From Sycobia sp. Sy_11 (taxonomy: Eukaryota; Arthropoda; Insecta; Hymenoptera; Epichrysomallidae): a stretch of DNA of 64,000 nucleotides. The first letter of the stretch is position 1, and every line of letters starts with the position of its first letter. Made by a program: the position numbers and the translations under genes. Below are positions 1 to 13,400 of this stretch, in pieces. The stretch spans positions 5,003,501 to 5,067,500 of the forward strand of contig JACCIC010000015.1 of NCBI GenBank assembly GCA_018907035.1. Reading direction: 5' to 3'. Under the pieces are notes generated by a model, which saw only the letters and a list, made by a program, of their open reading frames with translations, was not told the origin of the DNA and searched no databases.

Positions 1-1298
1 TATCAAAATTTGCTATTAAAATGAATATTTCATAAATATATATAATTAAAAATATTTTATCGAAATCTTTTATGAAAAATTATACTTGATACGAATAAGT
101 CTAAATAAAATATTCATTGAATATTTTTTGTTAATTCGTAGAAATATTTATTATTAATAAGTTTTTTAAAAATATTTCATATAATTACGGTAATAAAACA
201 ATGTAAGAAGAGAATAAAATTCGGATATGATTGTTTTTTTTTAAATGATGAGACTAATGGCAATACCAAAAATTATTATTGATGATTCGGCCAATTTTTC
301 AAATAAGTATCCAATGAAAAACAATTGTTATAAAAGCGTCAAAAATTTATTTCTCAAGAGAAACAATGCGTTTCGATCATTTTTTTATCATTTTTCAAAT
401 ATCAAAAAAATTCAAGTCTAGCCGAAGTTGGAGAAGATCATTAAGATTAGATTTATCGTATTTGTAACTGGACAGTCGTATCTTGTCATTCCATATATAA
501 TCTTCAAACACGTTCTATAGTATAGGAAAACTAAAATCATCACTGTTGTTCGAATAAATGCATATCGATGCTTCGACGAAAATTTATTATTCTTTGCGAC
601 TTGATTTATGCATTGGACATTGCCACTAGTCGCGTCATATGATAAACAATTCCGATAAGAACAAAATTGTAGCTATAATTTTTTAGATGCTGTACTATTC
701 TTCTTCTGACATATATTGAAATGTATGTAAGACAATGTGCCGAAGTACATCTGATCATAGCTTATTCCTTGACATTACACTGCCAATAATTCAGCAGACC
801 AAAGAAATATTTATTAATGAACATCATCGGTACAATCTCTCCTTCCCCCTCGATCTGTAAAAATTCCGTTAGGTCAGATTTTGCTCCGACTTTGGTCCGA
901 GGCACGACGATCGAGAGATCGTGCTGGAATCGCGACGATGCCACAAGTCAAATATTATTCTAATTTGCCATGCGTTCAAAAAATGCATTACGCATTACTT
1001 TTTCACGCCCCCTGGCGAGGATGGAGGGGCTAAGGTATAAATGCGTAATAATAATGTATAAATGCATATATAGTACCGGCGTATCCTTCTATAATCTATG
1101 TATATATAGGATCATAAACCATACAGCCATGCCTGATTATATAGCCTTTATATGCGACCATTCGATTAAAAGTTGATATATATACAGTTTGTGTGTGTAT
1201 GTGTGTGTGGGTGCGAGTGTGTATCTAATACATATGCCGATATAGAAACGAATGCTTTATAGATCAATGGCGGACGGGGCTGCGGCCAGATTAGATAC
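1..1298. other. rdgB intron / window edge, no recognised exon
   Basis: AT-rich sequence downstream of the last rdgB exon seen. The continuing message (phase 1 after CAAG) must resume further left, outside the window. I looked for the continuation in the open frame at 762-944 (minus) but its residues do not resemble RdgB. A GT-rich tract lies at 1188-1222. Confidence 0.6.
1188..1222. repeat. GT-rich microsatellite
   Basis: Imperfect GT/GTAT/GTGC tract in rdgB non-coding sequence. Confidence 0.85.
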
Positions 1299-1474
1299 CT
1301 TGGCAGTCGAAGAACTCGTCCTCGCTCCCGGACTCGGACTCACGCACGATGCTCTCCATGCGCCAGTTCGCTATCTGCGCGTCGAAGCTCTTGGCGGAGC
1401 TCGGCGAGTGCAGAGACGAGCTGCTCTTCTTCCACGGCTTCTCCTTATCCGGCTTGATCGGCTTCTCGGGTTTC
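1299..1474 (-). CDS. rdgB: rdgB exon: linker with FFAT-like motif
   Basis: Acceptor TTTTGCGCAG precedes GAAACCC and donor CAAG|GTATCT follows. It encodes a basic stretch (KPEKPIKPDKEKPWKKSSSS), LHSPSSAKSFDAQIANWRME and SESGSEDEFFDCQ. LHSP..SFD..ANWRM and DEFFDC are also conserved in fly RdgB. EFFDC with the acidic run in front fits an FFAT motif for VAP binding. Its last position falls across the next intron, so it cannot be completed here. It ends in phase 1. Confidence 0.93.
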
Positions 1475-4237
1475 CTGCGCAAAACACACATCGCATTTAC
1501 ATTATATGTATAGAAAATTTGGAAGCGACCAGTGGACGTCTCTCTGTCTCGTGATAGACCGGGTCGGGTTGGATCTTTCAAGTGACTTGTGATTTGAAAA
1601 AATATTTGCGCTATATAAAAGGTCTATAATAATTTTGGAGCTATTGAGGAATATAATAATCTTTGTATAAAAAATTGTAACGTTACCAGGCATATGACAG
1701 ACGTTATGATCGCATTGTATATCTCCATCGATGATTAACCTAATTCGTGACAGTATAAATACTACCTTCTTTCAAAAAAAAAATTTGGAAATTCTCATTT
1801 AGGTATCCCGAACTAAGTTCTGTGTATAACTATTGAAACTTTTTATAAATTCGTCAAATTGCACGAAATAACTATGTCCAAAAATTAGCTCGGTCGCTCA
1901 ATAAATTTGTTTATATCTGTAGCTGGTTGAATAAGTCCAGCGTCTAAACTGTTTTGTAAATTTGACACTAAACGTAAATAGAGAACGAAAAGTATTAATG
2001 GATCAAAAATTTTGTCTCTCGAACGAATTTTTGGGTTGAGAAGGCTTACGGTAAATATATTTTATGAAATGTACAGATGTATAAATCGTAGATAGCTGTT
2101 CAAGGCGGTCCGAAGATCGTCGAAGACTTGACACGTTCCTTGTCACCTTTTACTTCATTAGTTACTGATATAGTAGCTACAAAATTGAAGAAATAGTGAT
2201 CGAGATAGTGTTTCCTGTGTTAGAGAGATATAGCAGGTCACCTGAATATTATATCGTGAACAAGCCGCTACGAACATGAATTTTGTTTCCACGTTCGCAG
2301 GATGAATCGTAGCTTGTCACGAAACATGAAGTTATGACTATGACGTGCTAGCGAGTTAATATAGTGATCGAAATGGGCCGGAACAAACCGCGCAGCAATT
2401 CTTCGATGCTCGTGACGTGGTTCAGCAGAAGTTCGTTCCATCAATACGGTAAATAAGAATTTCAATTTAACAGCTTCGAGGCGTTTGCTTAAAAAGAGAC
2501 AATTCATGGATATTGCATAATGATATAATGCGCCATCTCATTGAGCCACGATTATTGAGGATTATCAGGATAACCGTGCAATGATTATCATCGACCAGCT
2601 GCATATCTGATCTTCATCATTCTGTGACTTTTTTATTTACCAAACTCAGTTAGCGATTGCGTGAACCTACTTGGACTCGATCAGCGTCGTGAAGGAGAAT
2701 ACGTAGAAGGAGCTAAAAGCCATTCCAGAAAGCTCCTAGAAATATATTTTTATGATGGGAAAAAGCATTGAAATATATGTGTATCACGAATTATTCGAAG
2801 AAGATTCCTTTCAATAAATATTTATGAATAAAAAATTGAATGATTCATTAAAAAATTTCCAGATACTTATTTAAAAGAAGATTTTGCCCAATTAAATTTT
2901 AAATATATAAGAAAAGATGATAATATTATTCGGCCCGTAAGATACGTCAAAGAGAAAGTCACTACTTATTGAGTTTTATAAATAAAAAAAAATTAAATTC
3001 AAAGTGTATCTTCTAAAAATATTATTTCATAATAAATAATAAAATAATTTATTTCATGAATCTATACAGATTATTGAAATTATTTAAGTGTTAAGCCACA
3101 AGTTTCTAGATTAAATATAGTTCCTTTTAATAAAAACTATTTTTTAAGAATTTATCTGTATAATCAGTTAGAATATTTCTTTTATAAAAAATAAATCGTA
3201 TTTTTTGTAAGAGAAAACTAGTCTGTGGGATTGTATAATAACAAATAAGAATGAATATGTTCTTAAATCATGCTTTTAATGCACGTGTGTACAGTAAGTC
3301 AACAATATCATGATCCTATAAATGGCTCTGTCGCATTTATTTGGCCTTTATTTCATCATAAATCAGAAACCCATAAAATCCGAAGTCTAAAAATACTAAG
3401 CAAATGCATTAACATCATAAACCAGAAAAATTGCATTAAAAAAGTTGTACTGTAAGCTATTAGCACTGAAAAGTCTCTAAGAAATTGAAAATTTTAATTG
3501 ATATCATATATATCGTTTATCCAAAATGAGATTTAAAATAATTATTTCACACCTGCGTGTGATTGAATTTACATATACGTAAATCTATGAGATTATAGAA
3601 AAAGAATTGTAAAGAGTTATAAATAAGTACATATAGGAATAATGCTACCATTGTTGCTAATTCATACGTATATTATTACTTAATTTTTAATTGCATTTTT
3701 AATGCATATTTGAAGCAAAAGACTGACTAAGTGTTTTATGGCAATAAACTTTATGTTTACAATGAATTTACGAGGTGCTTTACGAAAGATGCAATAGTCG
3801 TTTACAACTGCAAAATGGAAGCTTCTTTCTAGACAGCGCGTGCTATTTTCAAATTAATATTAAGGGGGCACGATTTACGACGCTCGTAACGTCGAATAAG
3901 AAATAAACATTAAATTATGTGGACTGTTTGAAATTTCCGTTGATCGTAAAATGCTCAGAGGCTGCTTCAATTTTACACGCGACGAATGCAAAACCAGTGA
4001 CTTCGGCTATATAAAGCGACTCGGGCTATATAATGTGCGTCGATTTAAAAGTGTCGAATAGGATATTGTGAAAAGAAAAAAGAGACGTCCATTTGCGTCC
4101 AAGAGAAATATTCCGTATAATAACCACGCGCGAAATCGTTTCGTGAAAAAAAAAAATGGATTACTGTCTAACAATAGAGCTTTTGCGTAGGTACGTATAC
4201 AGGGAAACCTGGCAAGTGTGTGAGCAAGCGAAGAGTG

Positions 4238-4281
<44 letters not shown>

Positions 4282-7200
4282 GGAGAAGGCCCTGTGTATA
4301 TACCTCAACGGCAAGACCTCGGTGGGCGAGTCCTCTGGACTGTTCTCGCCCTCGGAGCTGATCGCGGTATTGATCACGGGTATGTCCGAGGGCTTCCTCA
4401 GCGAGGCCGGGCTCTGCGGATCCTCGCTCTTCTCGATGCTGCCGAGAGTCGCCGCGAGGGTCTTGGCCACCTGGGCCGAGTCCTGGGGCGTGATCGTCGC
4501 GTTCGCCTTGTCGGCGTCCTGCTCGTCGCCGTCCTCGGGCTGCTCCTCGCCCGACTCGGCCAGGCCCATCTTCGCCTGGAGGGCCAGCTGGGTCTGGCGC
4601 TCGATCTCCCGGATGTCCTCCATCGTCAGGCCGTCCCACTCGTCCTGCCAGGCCCAGGCCTGCCGGTGGGCTCGCACCATCGTTTTCCTCAGGGCTGCAT
4701 CGGGGGCGCCGAGGAAGAAGGCGGACGGTCGTTCGTGAATTTCGTTACGTCGTCAGAACGCGAATTTATAGGTTTGCAATAAAGGAAAGTGAGAGGAATC
4801 AGTGATCAAGCCTCTCAATATATGCAGATAATACTCATTTGAAAACGAAAGGTTAAAACGATTTTGAAACTTTTTTATAGCTTGATAATTATTTGAAATT
4901 GATACCAATGCCTCCAGGTACCTGAATTCTTGTTATAATTTCGATATTTTAAAAAAATTTCAAATTCTTCCAAAAGTTTCCAAATGATTTCAAGTGACTC
5001 CTAACGTCTTAAATGATATCCAGTCGAATATTATTTATTATTATATGGGTTAGATAGTCCTTTACAAAAAGACACGCATATATAACAAGCTGAATTCAAA
5101 TTATGTGACAGGTAATTTTTTATAAAATACCATTGAAAAAGTCGATATCACTCGAATCGATCTCAGGCAAATCAAGTTCTTTTTTTCATTGAATTAATTG
5201 TTGACAAATCGTACGGTATTTTAAAACGTTTTTATCTGATTCTATATCGTTTGAATTCATTCCATAATAATTTATTAATAAGGACCGGATTGGCTAATAT
5301 TCATTGAAACCGAATAAATATTTAACTGGCGTATGAATATTAACGCAAACATTGTACATCTAATTATTAGGGATTTAATATACTCATAATTATTCATGTT
5401 TGAAATTTAACTGAGTGATTAGAACACATTTACATAATTCTGGTTTCTTTGCTCAGCAAGAAATGACACATAAACTTGTTAATGTAACTGATACTTTAAG
5501 AGCGTGTTGATTAGTATGCAAATACATTGTAATAAGGGAATGGAATATCAAGATGTATATCAATATTGCTACAAGAATATATTTCATCTTCAATGTGGGT
5601 GAAATTCAAAGTAAATTGTGGTCTTCAAAACTAATCTTGTTACGATTTTGTTATAAATGCGAATTTCTGTAAAGATATATAGCTATAACATCTTTCCCTT
5701 TTCACTCCTCCTGTTAAAACTTTGATAGTTACCAACAAACGTAGTTTAGAATCTTCGTCTTTTATAATGTTCATTTAATTTTTATTTAAATGCACTAGCT
5801 GATAATATTTTTGGAATCTTAATCGAATTAAAAGCAATGGCTTGATTTCATTATATATTAATTAAATATTAAACCGGTAAGTACTTTTACTTACAAGGAG
5901 AGTATCCCAACTGCAGGGACACAGATGGCAATAAAAAAAAATCTTCTGAGATATACTAAAATGTTATATTTACCAACTGCACATGCACCTGGATCAATTC
6001 ATGCTCTAATACCTTAAATTATTTATTCTCATATTACAGCGATGTAACTACATATAATAAATGAAATAATCTGTAAATATATAGGTACAATATGAACGTA
6101 TAAATATAACTTTAAAATATAATTTAATAATTGACCAAAGTTAATTAATGTTATTTAATTAAGATATTAATACATGGATTGATATAGATACATGTCATTA
6201 AATTTATACATACTTAACCAAAATAGGATTAGCTACTTCTCTATATCATCTATTCACGTCTTAAGAATGAAGGTAAATTTTTCTTATTACAATCTGTGAG
6301 TCCTAATTACGACACTCTTTTTAGTATTAATTGATACTTTACTGATTAATTCGATATCCAAGGCATAAGAAAATTACAGAAAGTTTTCTTATATACAATT
6401 ACAAAATAATAAAGTAAACTAATCCTTGCAATTGGAACAAATATAATAAAGGACTTATAAAAATTGCATAAAAAGCTTTTTAAGCCAAACATTCTCTCTC
6501 ACCTATGTCCTGGATAAACTTCTCCAACTTTGTCTGCATTCCCCAGTACCGGAACTCGACCCGGCACAATTTGTAAGCGCACATGAGCGACCTCCCTGCA
6601 GGAGTCGGTTGAGTCTTTCCCTGGGGAAAAATACGGACGATAATTCGCGAAGCTATGTACGCGCGGAGAACCACCGCTATTGTTACTTCCTAAGTGCTGG
6701 GTAATTGGTGCAAGGGCGACGATAAGGTGGCGAAATCGTTTGTTTCTTATGGTTACGCTTTGGGGATAGAATCCGATGACGAAAAAAGCCGGGATTTTAA
6801 ATGGATCCGAAAACAATTTTTCTCGAAGTAGAATATCTATTTAATCCTACGGTGATTCCTTAATTTAACTTCTAACCAAAGTCAGTTCTAACCAAAACCA
6901 CAATTTCTCTATTATCAGAGCAAATGTAGACATTCAATTTTGTGAAACTAATGTGTATGTTAATGACCATAATCACATACTTTGCCGAATAATAGACTAA
7001 TCTTTTAAGTTATTTTTCAAATTATACAAAAACTTTGTTATCCTTCTAAAGGCTGTTTTATCGAATAAAGTATTTTTAAGTTGGCTTGTAATACTGATTA
7101 TTATATATTAGGTAATCGAGTGTACAATGAAATTTTAATTAAATTCATTAACAGAAGGCCAATCCTTCTAACAATACGAGTGTCAAAACAATAAAACAGA

Positions 7201-8888
7201 GTGAAATGATCTCGGAAAGCTTCGTATTATAAGTATACAAAGAAAAGGTGGGACAGAATATAAATACGGACTTACTTTGACATCGTTCCAATATTCTTCG
7301 AGCCAACTCTCAGTCAATGGACCTCTTCCGGTCTTCTCTGAAATGTACAGAACTGGATCCTCTTCCTTTACGTAATCGGCTCCACTCAGCTGATCCTTGA
7401 CAATGTCGATTATATCTAAAAAGATAACGGTCGCAGAAGCAGACAAGGAGTGGTTAGTGTTACGTGTAGATTTATATATTAGAGTAGCGTTTATCGCCCC
7501 CTGTTTGTCAGAAATTATTTCTCGTTTTGCATGAAGATAAATATCTAGGAGTTTATTAACGAAAATTAAATTAAATGTTTAATTTAATGCAAAAGCTCCG
7601 AGTTTATCATCAATTTCTAGTTGATATATAATTAATATTACCAATTTCGTTTCGAAATTTAACGGAATTACTGCTTCAATAATCGAGCATTTTATTTTTG
7701 AAAAAATATTAGGTATAGAACTAAGATGGAAATTGCTTTTGTCCTTTTTTAATTATATTTCCAAGACATTAAAATAATCAATAAGACCGACATTTTATTA
7801 AAGAAAATAACAATAAACTTAATCCAGGCTACGGTGCATGAAAATAATTTCCCAAACGAACCAGCTCGACGCCCTTCCCCTTAGCTATAGCCGCCGACCG
7901 ATCGATATACCGTCTCTAATTCCGTATTCCTGACATAGATCCGAGGAGCTTGTATTATCTCAATATTGAACACCAAAAATTGCTGAATAATAAACGCATC
8001 TCTCCTACGTAAATCAGCCCCTCCCCCCGCCGCCGCCATCTGCGTATGCCCTCTTGGCTAGAGCAGGCTATACGAAAAACAAAAGGAGAGCGAAGTAATA
8101 AGAGCCGGCATTCCGATTTAACGACTGGTCGCGATGAATAATAATCCGAAATCGATCGACCGCGATCCGGGAGCCGGAATAATGGATAAAATTCGTCTGC
8201 GACAGAGGCGGCGCTCGCGGTGGCGCGCGTCGATAGACATAGTTTTACAGCACTGACCTACTACCCGATTCCTGAGATCGCTGCCGCCCAGCTTGAAGAC
8301 GTTCTCCTGGTGCCCGTTGTCCGGGAAGTAGTACGTCTCGATTTCCACGGAGAACTTCTCGACGAACGGGCAGGTGTACCTGGTCTTGGTGTACGGGTAC
8401 GCGTTCCAGGCCTCCTCCTTCACCATCAGCGCGGACTTGGGCAGGAGGCTCTTGAACCAGCCGGGCAGGTGGCTGCCCACGTGGTAGATCTTGTGGGTGT
8501 ACTGGCCGTCGCCGCCGGGCCCGTTCGTGTACGGCTCATTGACGATTATCTCGACCCCGCTGCCCGCGCCCTTGCTCTCCTCCCGAGACTTTTTCTGAAA
8601 CACGAGCGAAGAAGAAGCCGATGAAGAAGATCATTATGCGCGATTGATTGGATAGCTGACGGCTGACATTGGACAGGTGCACGATAGAGGATGCGGGAAT
8701 TTCAGAGAATTATAATTGCTGTATTATCGTCGGTAGCGGTGTGAATTTTGGGCCGTGGCTCTTCATTCGATCGATACTCGTGATATAAGAGGATGTGCTG
8801 TTTTCAGCCCCTCCGCCTCCGGGGCAAACTGTATATTTGAATTATGAATTTGACGAACATAAGTCACGGACGTAATTATGGGTTTCTA

Positions 8889-8936
<48 letters not shown>

Positions 8937-10383
8937 TATTATTTGTTTTATTATCCTAAAATTAAAGGAAGGACTGACTTTTGATTCATATTGACAAAGA
9001 AAAAACGTCAAAATATCTTATATTACAAAATAAATCGATCTTTCACATACTGCAGGCTTGAATTAACAATCCAAAGAAAAAATCAGTTGAAGATATTTTA
9101 TAATTTAATATTCAGTTTGTATTCGAATATTAATAATAATTATTGTTATCTAGTAATTAAAAATTAATCCTATACTCTTATCTTAAGGGATCTGAATCTT
9201 AATGAACCCGCTCAATTAATAAAAGAAGTTTTGTGTTAAGAGTGCGATGTGAGTTGTTTGGCTCCGTAATAATAGTAGATAAATATTGATTTTTCCTCAA
9301 CTGAAATCAAAAAATGATAACTGTGCGTAATATCATTCTATCGCTGTAGTAAAAGTAACTTTGTACTGGATAATTCTCGCCTCTAGCTTTGAACGGAATT
9401 ACGTCAAATCATTCGCCGAGTACGAATTTCGCTCGCTCAAATAGTTCAGACTGCTCTAATTAAATCAGCTCAGTGGTCTGGCTGTACTTTGCATCGTGAA
9501 TACTGGTTATCGTATTTTGTAAGTACCAACCTAGATATATGATAAAAATTATACGAATTACGTCAGTTTATTTTTAACTATAGGATATTCCAAATTTTTT
9601 TCCTCCAGCGTGCAATTTAATTTTGGTCTTATTGACAGAATTAATTTTGAGGATAATGCTGGTTCTATGTGAAAATTTATATTAGAGAATAATTTATAAG
9701 CGTAAAATATACACATATAATATTAATAATACAATCGTTTATATCGGAAATAGGTTGGAAAATCCTTTGAGCATGGAATCCACCTTCTTTTTAATGTTTA
9801 ATAAATCATAACTGATCGATGTTATAAACATTCAAAACATTTTAAACAAGTTTTTTATTGAATAATTCAAATTTGCATTATTAAAATTACAATAGAATAA
9901 TTAAAATTGCAGTTTGTACTTGAATAGAGATTGTTGTAATTTTACAGCTATCTTAAGAGGAACTAGTTATTCAGACTGTAGAATTGAGTACACTTCCTAT
10001 ACTTTTATATTAACATGAACTGCATATATAAATACAACATAACCTGCTGCGAACAGATGGCTAGGCATCTATTCACATTTCATGTAATTGTCTATATATG
10101 TAGAACTGTACACAGTTTCTATTATTCTAATGTAATAGCACATTATTATTTACAAATTCCACAAAATATTAAAATATATTCGAATACTTTACATACATAA
10201 TAATTAGATATAAATGTAACTTGTGTTGTGGAATATAAGGTTATATTATTTTACGTTGCAATTAAAATGTTGTATAACTTTCTTACCAAAAAATTATACG
10301 TTAAATAATCTTTGTTTAGTAGTTTGTAATAATTCTCGAGGTAAAGTGTCGTTTTACAATAATAATTCGAAGTCATAAGCGAC

Positions 10384-10442
<59 letters not shown>

Positions 10443-13400
10443 CTCTCGTTAATTTTGAGAAAGAGTGGCATATGATCTTTTGATATTATGACACTTTTAA
10501 TAATATCTTTAATAAGATCTTTTAATAATATAATAATGAAAGCAGAGACGTAAGATGTATGGGAGATGCGTCGTAAGAAAATAAATAATGTAAAACAGAA
10601 CTGAAACTTGATTTTACATTCAATAGGGTATGTTAATACTAATCAAGTTTTTTTTTATGTTATTTAACGTCGCTTTATTTATACTTCCAAATATCGGTGT
10701 TAATCAGCGATGGAGATCTACGATGTGTTTGTAAACAAAGCACATGTAAATTATTACAGCTGTGCTTGTGTCAATCGACCGAGATAATGCTAATCAAGTA
10801 AACGGAAAAGTCTCGCGAGAAAACTCGGGTTAAAGGCCACAAAATATGCAAATACGGTTTTCCAGAAAATCGCTTTTATACGGTTTCACACATGGTGGCC
10901 AAATATTTGCTGTAGGAAACCCTTTGGATTTGCAAAGTGGATAGAGGTTATATAACGGGAAATTCGGGCACTTTCCCTTTAAAAAAGCCTTTCTACAGAT
11001 CTATATATTGGGGATAGAGCGTATTCGGGCTTTGGGAAAATGTCAAGAATTTGAACAAGATGACGTATTCGGTTTATCAACTCGGATTCTCCGAACGTCA
11101 GGCTGCGCAAGAGTTTCGGCTGCGAGTTGGGACTTATCTCTTTGAAAATTGACCCGCTTTGAGAAAAACCGTGGCTATAAAAAGCACTGACTATAATTAT
11201 ATTGTAGTCAATTCATTTTGATTTAAGACGTGCTCTTTTCATTTTGCAAACATTTTAGCGTTTTCATTAAATACCCGATTCTATTCTATATAAATACAGG
11301 AAAGAATATTTTCAAATATTATTCATAATTAAATTTTTGAGCTTGTAATTAAAAAAGTACATTGACGCTTTAACTCGTCCTGACTGAAGTTAATAATTCT
11401 CAAATATATGTACGAATATTTCTATCTTTAATATAATTTCAGAAGATGAGCAATTAAGGCACGTCTACAAAGTAAATAATTGGAATACTTTAAATTGCAA
11501 TATCATAAAAGCTTTTCCCAAATTCTTGGGTTTCGGATGAGCTTTTTTATTCTATATATAATAAATTTTTTTTATATAAAATTGTTATTATTGCTTAAAA
11601 TTAAAGATTCTCTCTTCATTTCTTCATTTATTTGTCTACTATTATAACATGTACACCATTGCTTACATCATTTTTTATTTTGAATTTTGAGTCTCCACTG
11701 TGAAAAATAATTATACTATATATTTATTATTGAAAACATCGACCATCGTTGTAACTATAGGTTTCTTCACTTATCGGGTAGCCTATACGACTTGTACGAC
11801 GAAAATATTACACGTCTTTCGAGTAGATCGAAGAAATAATCGATTTGGTGGCTCCTTCAAAAGTTTAAAAAGTCCTCGTAAGCTAAGCCATGTGTCATCG
11901 ACGGAGCAACATTCGATGTATAAGACCTGGAGTTTTGAGTTTTTTCCAGAATGCTTTGCGACCAATATTCCCTTCTGTATTCGAGACTCGAATGCATTAA
12001 TTAAATGCGGTATCGATCCTCTCTAATGGTTTCACTTGGTTTTATCAACTTATTCTAAGTCACACGAACCTGATCTTACCAAATACAGAGCGTCACTCAT
12101 CTACATCGAGGCGTGGTCAAGGACTTCCCAGTATGTTCGTGACTGGTCATAATACTCTGCAAGAGTTCTTTCCAATTTTCTCTTCCGAAGAACTGTTTAC
12201 AGGCAAAAGACTATATATTCAACATCTCTTGGTTGCAAGTCATCCTGAACGTAGTTTCCTCATTTCTTAACCACCTCCTCCCCCCTTGCTTTGAGACATG
12301 TTAAATAGTGTACCGAGTCAGATGCAATGATTATACGAATCTCTCTTTTATTGGTGCGAGTATTGATCAAATGACGCTTCAAATTCGATATATTCGAAAA
12401 TCTTCCCTCGTCCACAGCTATATCGGTTTTCGATGTCAAAAAATCATCCTTGTTAAATGACGACAACTAATCGCGACACATTTTTCCCTATTAATAGTCT
12501 GACCACATGAATAAAAGAGCATTGTCAAAATTTCAAGCACACTTTTCTTTAAATGGAAAATAACAACTTTCCTCAAATCCTGATAATTTAAGAAAAAATC
12601 AATTGTATACTGTATCTTATAATATTTTATTATCGAATATCCAAGTTTATTATTGTGTGACTCTTTCAAAGATTACTTGTACCAAAATTTTAACAGCTGA
12701 ATTTTCTGAAGAAATAGTGGCTAAAGACAATTTTTATTTACAACAGCAGCTTAATTAAAAATTCTCATTTTATAACATTATCAATAACGTGCCCTTTCTC
12801 TATTGGGAATCAACAATTGCGTTAAATTTTACATTATTATTACATGTTGTCATATCACAAACATTGATCCAGACTCAATATATGATTGCTAAAAAAAATT
12901 TTGTACTCTCTTTTTTTAAATGTTAATAAATATTCCAAAAAATTAATAAGATGTATAATCTATCAAATCACCCATCTGTTTAATGATTTAAAACTTATAA
13001 AAATCTACATCGAAAAAAACAATTTTTTTTCAAGAAAATTTCTCGAAAAATTTGATAGACATTACTTGGCTACTCAAGTAAATGACAATTAAATACAGTT
13101 AAAGTTTGTACTCTAATGCTTTCAACAACACTACACCATAGAATCAAAAACTTATCATTTAACATACGGTTAAACTTCAAATTAAACAATCTGTCAATAG
13201 CTTTCACTTATAATACTCAAGGTGGAATAAACTTAAGTCAACAAACAGAATTGGATTAATATAATGCTACTAGTATAATAAAGCTTAATCATAATGATTT
13301 AAAAAATTATAAATGCTCAACTTTAAATAATATAACTATTTAATTATAAAATTATGAGATAAAAGTTTAGTTACAAGTAGTTTATCTGGTATTACACATT

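Noticed and set aside
762..944. Open frame on the minus strand downstream of the last rdgB exon, tested as the next exon
   Set aside because: With the required phase (G|AT..) the frame from TTTTTACAG closes quickly, and neither reading resembles the RdgB sequence expected after DEFFDC.
4007..4782. Long frames on both strands over the rdgB linker exon
   Set aside because: They are other-frame and antisense readings of the GC-rich coding exon plus the GA array; the RdgB frame alone carries family motifs.
8220..8624. 134-aa plus-strand frame
   Set aside because: Antisense of the rdgB exon at 8258-8594.
11700..12669. Overlapping frames of 60-108 aa on both strands in the long rdgB intron
   Set aside because: No recognisable domain, conflicting strands, no convincing splice context; left unannotated.
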